Assembly: GCA_035542775.1 (NCBI GenBank)
Contig: DATKKX010000012.1
Span: 1-11,178 of the forward strand
DNA: 11,178 bases
Origin: DATKKX01 sp035542775
Lineage (GTDB): Bacteria > Planctomycetota > Phycisphaerae > UBA1845 > UTPLA1
Direction: 5' to 3'
Below the pieces are notes generated by a model that saw only the letters and a list, made by a program, of their open reading frames with translations, did not search any database and was not told the origin of the DNA. Shown here piece after piece: positions 6,136-11,178 of this stretch; positions within the stretch are counted from its first letter, which is position 1; each line of letters starts with the position of its first letter. A program made the translations under genes and the position numbers.

Positions 6136-6507
6136 TTAGCGGTTGTGGGGAGGAACAAGGGGCCCAAGGTCGGCTTTGGGCTCATTCAATTGCGGTGGGA
6201 ATGGGACGAGTCTTCTCCGCGCGCCGACGTTTGGGCAGGGGCCGTTGCGGCGGTAGAGGCCGGGCAGGCTCAGGCGGGTCCGGCGGATGAGGTAGTAGTC
6301 GGCGATGAGCACGCCGCCGACCGAACCGAGCAGAGCGGAGTAGGCAATGAGTCAGGTGAAGATGTAGCCGCTCGAGTCGGCCACCAGCTTCCAGGGCTGC
6401 ATGAGGATGCCCACCACGCCGGTGATCAGCCCGCCGGTGCGGAACGAGATCCGCCTGGGCCAGAGGTGGGCGAAGTCATTGGCCGGGCTGACGACGTTGG
6501 CGGCGAT
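6136..6507 (-). pseudogene. C-terminal relic of an NCS1-family nucleobase/hydantoin permease
   Basis: The - strand from 6507 reads IAANVVSPANDF, WPRRISFRTGGLITGVVGIL, MQPWKLVADSSGYIFT, a stop codon, then LIAYSALLGSVGGVLIADYY and LIRRTRLSLPGLYRRNGP. This is the last part of an NCS1 (nucleobase:cation symporter-1) permease of the uracil/allantoin/hydantoin type. The family normally has Trp where the TGA lies (6352-6354, FTWL), so a single TGG-to-TGA change explains the stop. The family's N-terminal three quarters is missing upstream, and the normal C-terminus is replaced by unrelated sequence running to a TAA at 6136-6138. VATN at about 6526-6537, followed by an unrelated stretch of about 20 nt, may be a further scrap of the family's ATNIAAN motif. 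The relic follows the dihydropyrimidine dehydrogenase gene on the same strand, as expected for a lost pyrimidine transporter. Confidence 0.8.
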
Positions 6508-6667
6508 ACCCGAAGCTCATGGATGCCGTTGGTGGCGACGAGGTCGGCCGGGGTGGAGCCTCATGATTGGCTTGCACGAGGACGCGAACGGCCGCCAGAG
6601 GGAACAAGCCGTTACGTTCCCGACGCCAGCGCGGCGACGGCCGGGCGAGGGCACCCGGTGGACGCCA

Positions 6668-6689
6668 CGGCCGACCGGGAGGTCGGCCG
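6668..6689 (-). terminator. Perfect 9-bp hairpin abutting the preTA stop codon
   Basis: CGGCCGACC (6668-6676), a 4-nt loop GGGA, then GGTCGGCCG (6681-6689) form a perfect GC-rich stem that begins directly after the TAG stop at 6690-6692 on the - strand. No T-run follows. It is likely a transcription stop or mRNA 3' stabiliser that now separates the dehydrogenase gene from the decayed permease. The 160 bp between this hairpin and the relic hold nothing I recognise. Confidence 0.6.
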
Positions 6690-9266
6690 CTACGGGCGTT
6701 CGACGAATTCCAGGGCCTTCTTGTGCTGGCCGCCGGTGACGGCGTGGTCGGTCTCCTCGGTGGTGATGCAGTCCCACACCGGGCAGACGTGCTTGCACAA
6801 CAGGCAGCCGACGCACTGCTCTTTCTCCACGTGCGCTTTCCGCTCCACGGAGTCGAACTGCATCGCCTGGTTGGCACCGTCGTTGCAGACGATGTGGCAC
6901 AGACCGCAGCCGACGCACTTGTCCGGATCGACCTTGGAGATCACGTGTTTCGTCTGATGATGGGCGGACGGATCGACTGTGAAGGGCAGACCACGCCCGA
7001 CCAGATCGCCGACGGACCGCAGGCCTTTCGACTCCAGGTAATCCTCCAGCCCCTCGCACATCGATTCGACGATGCGGTAGCCGTAACGCATGATGCCGGT
7101 GGTTACCTGCAGGTTCGACGCCCCCATCAGCAGGAACATGGCCGCGTCCTGCCAGGTCTCGATGCCTCCGATGCCGGAGACAGGCAGACTCAGCTCCTTA
7201 CTCTGGGCCAGCTCGGCGATGAAGCGGAGGGCGACCGGCTTGACCGCCGGACCGGAGAAGCCGCTGATCGAGCCGCGTCCCTGGATGGTCGGCTTGGGGG
7301 CCATCGTGTCCAGGTCCACCTCGGTGATCGCACGGATGGTGTTGATCGCGGAGACGGCGTCGGCGAGGCCGCGCTTGGCCGCCAGCGATGGCGGCAGGAT
7401 GTCGGTGATGTTGGGTGTCATCTTGGCCATGACCGGGATGGAGACGGCCTCTTTCACCACGCGGGTGTAGCGTTCGAGCATGTCATACTGCTGGCCGATC
7501 TTGTGCCCGGCGCCCTCGATGGCCATCTGCGGGCAGGAGAAGTTGAGCTCCAGCAGGTCGGCGCCGGCATTGGCCACGCCCTGAGCGAGTTGGCGCCAGC
7601 CGTCGTCGGAGTAGCCCATGATGCTGACCATAAGCACCTTGTCGGGGTAATGCTTCTTCAGCCAGGCGATGTCCTTCAGGTTCTGCTTGAAGGGCCGCTC
7701 GCTGATCATCTCGATGTTCTGCAGGCCGATGAAGCGGCGGTCGAGGTTGTGCAGAGCGTTGAGCCGCGGGGTCGGGTCGATGATCTGGTAGGCTTCCTCC
7801 AGGCCGACAGTCTTGTAGACGACGCCGCCCCATCCGGCCTCGAACGCCCGGGCGACCATCTCGGCGGAGTTGCCCACCGGCGAAGACGAAAGGCAGAACG
7901 GGTTGCGGAAGTGCAGGCCGCAAAAGTCGATTTCGAGGCTTGGCCGCGAGCGCTTCACAGCCTGGACCGGCTTTCGCAGCGGGATCGCCTGGGCAATGGC
8001 CTCGGCGGCTTTCTTCCCGTCGAGGACCGATGCGGAGACGGTCTTGCCGGCGGCGGCCAGGTCACCGCCCACGAAAATGCGGGGGTTGGAGGAACGCTGG
8101 TTGGCCTCGTCGGTGAGCGGGCGGCCGTTGGGGCGCGTCTCCAGGCCGGCGAACATGGCCTTCGACTCAGAGGACAAGCCTGCGCCGATGGCCTCGATCA
8201 GCACGTCAGCGGGCAGCGACCACGCCGTGCCGCGGATGTCCTCGGCGTTGTCGGGCACGAAGCGGCCGGGTTCCTTCCATCGAATCTCGACGCCGCTGAC
8301 GCCCTTGACCGCGCCGTTCCGCCGGGCGGCAATCTTGGTCACGCGGCCGTTGGGTCTGAAGCGGATGCCTTCCTTGAAGGCCTGCATCTTCTCATCGACG
8401 TCGGCAGGCAACTCCTCCATGGCTTCGAGCGACACAGTGTATACGCGCGACGCCCCCAGCCGCTTAGCGGTCACGGCACAGTCCATGGCCACGGAGCCGC
8501 CACCGATGATCACCACCTGCTTGCCGTTGACCAGCTTCGCCAGCTCGGCGCGGCCGTCGGCGGTTTTGCTGCGGCGGAGGAAGTCGTCCCACTGACAGAC
8601 CCCTTTCAGATCTTCGCCGGGTATACCGAGGTGATAGGAAGCGTCGCAGCCGGAGGCGAGGAAGACCGCGTCATAGCCGTTCTGGAGGAGATCCTCCAGT
8701 TCCTTGCGGGTCTTGATCGCATGGTTGCACTCGAACCGGACTCCCAGGCCCTTGATAAGATCAATCTCGTGTCGGAGCAGTTCCTGGCTGAGCCGGTGGT
8801 CGGGAATCCCCCAGCGGAGCAAGCCGCCGGGCTCGGGCGTCTTCTCGAAGACGACCACGGCGTATCCCTTCATCGCCAGGCTGGCGGCGGCGGACAAGCC
8901 GGCTGGGCCGGACCCGATCACCGCGACCTTGCGATCGCCGGGCGGCGGTGCTTGCAGGACCTTCAGCCCCTCGCGGCGTTCGAAGTCCGCCAGGAACGCC
9001 TGCAGCTCATCGATGCGGATGGGCTCGTCGATGCCCGACCGCGAGCAGCCCTTCACGCATAGCCGGCAGGTCGGGCAGACCTGGGCGCACGTGGCGGCCA
9101 GGGCGTTGTTTTGGCGCAGCGTCCGGACGGCGCCGCGGATGTCGCCGAGACGCAGCTTGAGTATCCATTTGGCCGGCTGGGTGTCCGCCCCGCAATCCGT
9201 GTTGCAGGGGGCCTCGTGGCAGAGCAGGCAGCGTCCCGCCTCGGTGACAGCCGCCTGAAAGCTCAT
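6690..9266 (-). CDS. Single-chain dihydropyrimidine dehydrogenase (PreT-PreA fusion)
   Basis: An 858-residue cytosolic iron-sulfur flavoenzyme, predicted to reduce uracil and thymine to the 5,6-dihydro forms with NAD(P)H, the first step of reductive pyrimidine breakdown. Order of parts: N-terminal cluster Cys residues 13, 16, 21, 25 and 60, 64, 70, 74, with Gln89 aligning with the unusual Gln ligand of mammalian DPD; FAD site VAVIGSGPAGLSAA (114-127); NAD(P)H site VVIIGGGSVAMD (251-262); FAD closing motif IFVGGDLAAAG (397-407); linker near 430-442; FMN barrel (443 to about 765) with ELNFSCPQ carrying the catalytic Cys578, and INT (641-643) matching the pyrimidine-binding Asn-Thr; two 4Fe-4S motifs, CVGCGLCHIVC (784-794) and CVGCLLCKHVC (818-828). 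ATG 9266 has CGGAG 7 nt upstream; in-frame codons back to 9368 are not conserved. E. coli makes PreT and PreA as separate chains; fusion in this order resembles eukaryotic DPYD. Confidence 0.92.
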   Translation of the reverse strand: MSFQAAVTEAGRCLLCHEAPCNTDCGADTQPAKWILKLRLGDIRGAVRTLRQNNALAATCAQVCPTCRLCVKGCSRSGIDEPIRIDELQAFLADFERREGLKVLQAPPPGDRKVAVIGSGPAGLSAAASLAMKGYAVVVFEKTPEPGGLLRWGIPDHRLSQELLRHEIDLIKGLGVRFECNHAIKTRKELEDLLQNGYDAVFLASGCDASYHLGIPGEDLKGVCQWDDFLRRSKTADGRAELAKLVNGKQVVIIGGGSVAMDCAVTAKRLGASRVYTVSLEAMEELPADVDEKMQAFKEGIRFRPNGRVTKIAARRNGAVKGVSGVEIRWKEPGRFVPDNAEDIRGTAWSLPADVLIEAIGAGLSSESKAMFAGLETRPNGRPLTDEANQRSSNPRIFVGGDLAAAGKTVSASVLDGKKAAEAIAQAIPLRKPVQAVKRSRPSLEIDFCGLHFRNPFCLSSSPVGNSAEMVARAFEAGWGGVVYKTVGLEEAYQIIDPTPRLNALHNLDRRFIGLQNIEMISERPFKQNLKDIAWLKKHYPDKVLMVSIMGYSDDGWRQLAQGVANAGADLLELNFSCPQMAIEGAGHKIGQQYDMLERYTRVVKEAVSIPVMAKMTPNITDILPPSLAAKRGLADAVSAINTIRAITEVDLDTMAPKPTIQGRGSISGFSGPAVKPVALRFIAELAQSKELSLPVSGIGGIETWQDAAMFLLMGASNLQVTTGIMRYGYRIVESMCEGLEDYLESKGLRSVGDLVGRGLPFTVDPSAHHQTKHVISKVDPDKCVGCGLCHIVCNDGANQAMQFDSVERKAHVEKEQCVGCLLCKHVCPVWDCITTEETDHAVTGGQHKKALEFVERP

Positions 9267-9448
9267 GATTTTGCTCCGATCCCCGTTGGCGTGATTGGTT
9301 CTGGACACGATGTGGATCCTCACTGGTTGACGCGTTTGACGCTGCGGGCGTTTTCGAACCGCGGGCAAGAGGCTTCGAGGGGCCCCTCCTTGCCGACGAA
9401 AAAGCGCTCATGGAGCGCGAAACAGCAGGTGCGAATCTCGCAACGACG

Positions 9449-9476
9449 TTGACGTCTGCTTCACCGATTATATCCT
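9449..9476 (+). promoter_or_regulatory. Candidate promoter for the FAD oxidoreductase
   Basis: TTGACG (9449-9454) and TATCCT (9471-9476) are 16 bp apart in a short AT-richer patch, 34 bp before ATG 9510. The hexamers match consensus at five and four positions. It overlaps the candidate promoter on the other strand, so the two divergent genes may compete for polymerase or share a regulator. Confidence 0.35.
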
Positions 9477-9492
9477 TAACCCGGATTGTCAA
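9467..9492 (-). promoter_or_regulatory. Candidate promoter for the dihydropyrimidine dehydrogenase gene
   Basis: On the - strand a perfect TTGACA (9492-9487) and a perfect TATAAT (9472-9467) lie in the divergent intergenic region. The spacer is only 14 bp against the usual 16-18, which weakens the call or suggests activation by spacer distortion, as MerR-like regulators do with long spacers. It would give a leader of about 195 nt. Confidence 0.35.
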
Positions 9493-9509
9493 ACACAACG
9501 AGTTCGCGA

Positions 9510-10634
9510 ATGGCCAAGGAAACGCTCTACGACATCCTGGTTCTCGGCGGCGGCCCCGCGGGCGCCGCGGCCGCACTGTTCGCCGCGGCGAAGGGCCTGA
9601 AGGCGGCAGTCGTCCACCACGGCGGGCCTGCTTCTGCAAAACCGCAGGTGGAGTGGTTTCATCCGCAGGGCGCGGCGCTGCTCGTGGACGGGGGTGTGGA
9701 CTCTCGGGAGGCAGTCCTGGGCGCGATCGACCGCGTCCGTTTCGTGGACGCGACATGCAAGCAGGACGTTCGGGTGACAATTGGGCGGAAGATCGACATC
9801 GTGGACAGCGCTCGCCTGACGGACAACATGCTCGCCCGCGCCGAGGAGAAGGGAGCAGATAGATTCGGGCGCCGAGTGACGGCGATTCGAGCGCACGAGA
9901 AGACCGTCAGCTTGGCGACGGACGGAGGCGGCCACTTCACCGGGAGACTGTTGATTGCCGCTGATGGCGCGCGCTCACTGGCCTCTCAGTGCTTCGAGCT
10001 CGAAGGCGAGACTGGCACGGCGCCTCCGACATTTTGCTGTCAGGCGGTCGTAGGTACTCTGCAGCCTCGACCGCGGCCGGGGGCCGCCGTGGAGTTGACG
10101 CTGCTCCTCGACTCGGACGACTTGTCCCGTTTTGGATACGGCTTTTTGCTGGGTACCGCATTGGTCGTGGGCACCGTTGCACCCGCATCGTCCGGAGACC
10201 CTCGCACCGGATTTCGCGAAGCCCTTACGCGATGGACCCGCGCGGGCTACTTGCCCGCGGAAGCAAATCCGGCCGAGGAGCTTGTGGACATTCGGGAAGT
10301 GCCGCGAGGGTTGGCCCTGGAGTTCGACACCCACGTCGGTAAGCACGTGTTGTTCATTGGAGATGCCGGTGGCTATGTCACCGCCGTCAGCCACGAAGGC
10401 TTGTATCCCGCGATCTGGTCCGCCAAGCTGGCGGTTGATGCGTGCGTGGCGGCCTTGCCGTCGAAGCATCCGCAGGATGCTCTCATCGAGTTCGATTCGA
10501 GTTGGAGACGCGAAATGGCGGATTATCTCCGCCCGCCGAATTCCGATCTGCGATTTCTGCTTCCGCTCATTTTCTCTAATAAACGCATGGCGGAAAAACT
10601 CGCCGAGGCGTTTTTCTTCGGTGTGAATCTCTGA
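9510..10634 (+). CDS. FAD-dependent oxidoreductase, geranylgeranyl reductase/halogenase-like fold
   Basis: A 374-residue flavoprotein of the p-hydroxybenzoate hydroxylase fold. The dinucleotide-binding start is YDILVLGGGPAGAAAALFAA (7-26). The second FAD motif is ADGARSLAS (151-159). The third is VLFIGDAGGYVTAVSHEGLY (280-299), where the GD motif and the following helix resemble geranylgeranyl reductase-type dehydrogenases. The C-terminal helical part (about 325-374) also fits that group. The substrate cannot be read from sequence. ATG 9510 is preferred because it sits just before the FAD strand; its Shine-Dalgarno is weak (CGAG, 6 nt). A TTG at 9486 would add eight residues. The gene is divergent from the dihydropyrimidine dehydrogenase gene, with 243 bp between starts. 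A role in lipid, quinone or secondary metabolism is possible; a link to pyrimidine catabolism is not supported. Confidence 0.82.
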   Translation: MAKETLYDILVLGGGPAGAAAALFAAAKGLKAAVVHHGGPASAKPQVEWFHPQGAALLVDGGVDSREAVLGAIDRVRFVDATCKQDVRVTIGRKIDIVDSARLTDNMLARAEEKGADRFGRRVTAIRAHEKTVSLATDGGGHFTGRLLIAADGARSLASQCFELEGETGTAPPTFCCQAVVGTLQPRPRPGAAVELTLLLDSDDLSRFGYGFLLGTALVVGTVAPASSGDPRTGFREALTRWTRAGYLPAEANPAEELVDIREVPRGLALEFDTHVGKHVLFIGDAGGYVTAVSHEGLYPAIWSAKLAVDACVAALPSKHPQDALIEFDSSWRREMADYLRPPNSDLRFLLPLIFSNKRMAEKLAEAFFFGVNL

Positions 10635-11127
10635 TCTCGCGCTGCGCAATTCCTGCCCTCTTTAAGGCGGCTGGTAGTACAGGCGGGGCGGGGGACTCGG
10701 AAGAGGCGAGTCTGGAATGCCGGCGCGAGCCGTGCTCGGCCCCACACAACATATGGTGTATCCACGAGATGCGGCAGCCGGGGAAGTGCCACTTCCGATG
10801 ACAAAGCCTTTTCAGATTGACAACGCTGATACTCCGTTAGCCGCGGAGGTTAGGCCGATAAGAGCGCCAACGGCGCGTGGTGTTGCCCTTGGAGCGGCCC
10901 GATTCGCACATGCCACATATGGTGGTTTAGGCCGGAAACATTGTAGTTTTCGCATCCCTAGCACCGATATAAAGCCCGTGGTCGAAAGCTGCTCGCCGAG
11001 GCACCCAAGGGTCCGGATGAAGCAGGGAAGTGGAGCTCAGCACGGGGCGCGCCGAATCCGAACAGACCCGATCGCCGGCTCGTAACACACCTATGGAAGG
11101 GTGAAGGCACGGCAAGCGAGGAAAACA
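10635..11127. other. Gene-free stretch after the FAD oxidoreductase
   Basis: I see no convincing gene. The longest open frame (10717-11085, +) has no ribosome-binding site or recognisable motif and lacks the third-position GC bias of the neighbours. A weak stem, GACTCG/CGAGTC with a 7-nt loop (10694-10712), lies about 60 nt after the upstream stop and could be a poor terminator. ACATATGGTG occurs twice, at 10749-10758 and 10915-10924. TATAAA at 10968-10973 has no matching -35. Composition is somewhat less GC-rich than the genes. Confidence 0.5.
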
Positions 11128-11178
11128 ATGAGCGACGTTGACGCCATCAGAGGAACAGCATCGACGGCAACCCTTCGG
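11128..11178 (+). CDS. Possible start of an unidentified gene, 3'-partial
   Basis: ATG 11128 is preceded by GCGAGG with a 5-nt spacer and opens a frame of 17 codons to the window end (MSDVDAIRGTASTATLR). This is too short to identify. The ribosome-binding site and open frame are the only support; a chance start is possible. Confidence 0.4.
   Translation, partial: MSDVDAIRGTASTATLR

Noticed and set aside
6600..6621. GGGAAC/GTTCCC hairpin with a 10-nt loop downstream of preTA
   Set aside because: Short stem, no T-run, and the stronger hairpin directly at the stop codon (6668-6689) is the better terminator.
6145..6957. Open frame on the + strand across the permease relic and the preTA 3' end
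   Set aside because: It overlaps antisense both the recognisable NCS1 residues and the C-terminal ferredoxin-like motifs; no independent support.
6567..9062. 831-codon open frame on the + strand opposite the dihydropyrimidine dehydrogenase
   Set aside because: Very long, but the - strand frame carries every family motif of PreT/PreA. The + frame product is featureless and Gly/Asp/Ala-rich, typical of a shadow frame in GC-rich DNA.
10749..10924. Direct repeat ACATATGGTG as possible attachment or target-site duplication
   Set aside because: Ten bases, 156 bp between copies, with no integrase or element ends in or around it; chance is likely.
10717..11085. 122-codon open frame on the + strand in the right-hand gap
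   Set aside because: No ribosome-binding site, no motif and no coding-type third-position bias; left as gene-free.

Overview
The window is GC-rich bacterial chromosomal DNA. It most likely comes from the Planctomycetota (a Phycisphaerae-like lineage). Three things point there: a fused AroD-AroE shikimate enzyme, a secreted protein with a polyproline linker and a dockerin-like calcium-binding repeat, and many short degenerate intergenic repeats of a kind I associate with that phylum. The taxonomic call is inference, because no rRNA or other marker gene is present.

Layout from left to right. (1) The 3' part of an AroD-AroE fusion (+; start lies upstream of the window). (2) A secreted dockerin-like protein (+), preceded by a candidate promoter and followed by a perfect 11-bp hairpin that also faces the next, convergent gene. 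(3) An SO_0444/ArsP-type metal-efflux permease (-). (4) A 112-bp imperfect inverted repeat in the intergenic space. (5) A 422-residue protein (-) with a Mu Gp27-like N-terminus and a long low-complexity tail that appears to have absorbed several families of interspersed repeat in frame. (6) About 0.6 kb of gene-free DNA with degenerate repeats, then the decayed C-terminal end of an NCS1-family nucleobase/hydantoin permease (-). (7) A single-chain dihydropyrimidine dehydrogenase (PreT-PreA fusion, -). (8) A divergent FAD-dependent oxidoreductase (+). (9) About 0.5 kb with no recognisable gene. (10) The first 17 codons of a possible new gene (+).

Functionally this is a mosaic of single genes, not one pathway. 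The clearest link is between the dihydropyrimidine dehydrogenase and the NCS1 permease relic just downstream of it. In other bacteria these functions sit together in reductive pyrimidine catabolism operons, so this looks like the remains of such an operon. No dihydropyrimidinase or beta-ureidopropionase is visible here. I found no tRNA, rRNA, CRISPR array, intact transposase or obvious defence system. The least explained element is the Gp27-like protein and the repeat families that run through its coding sequence and the DNA beside it.
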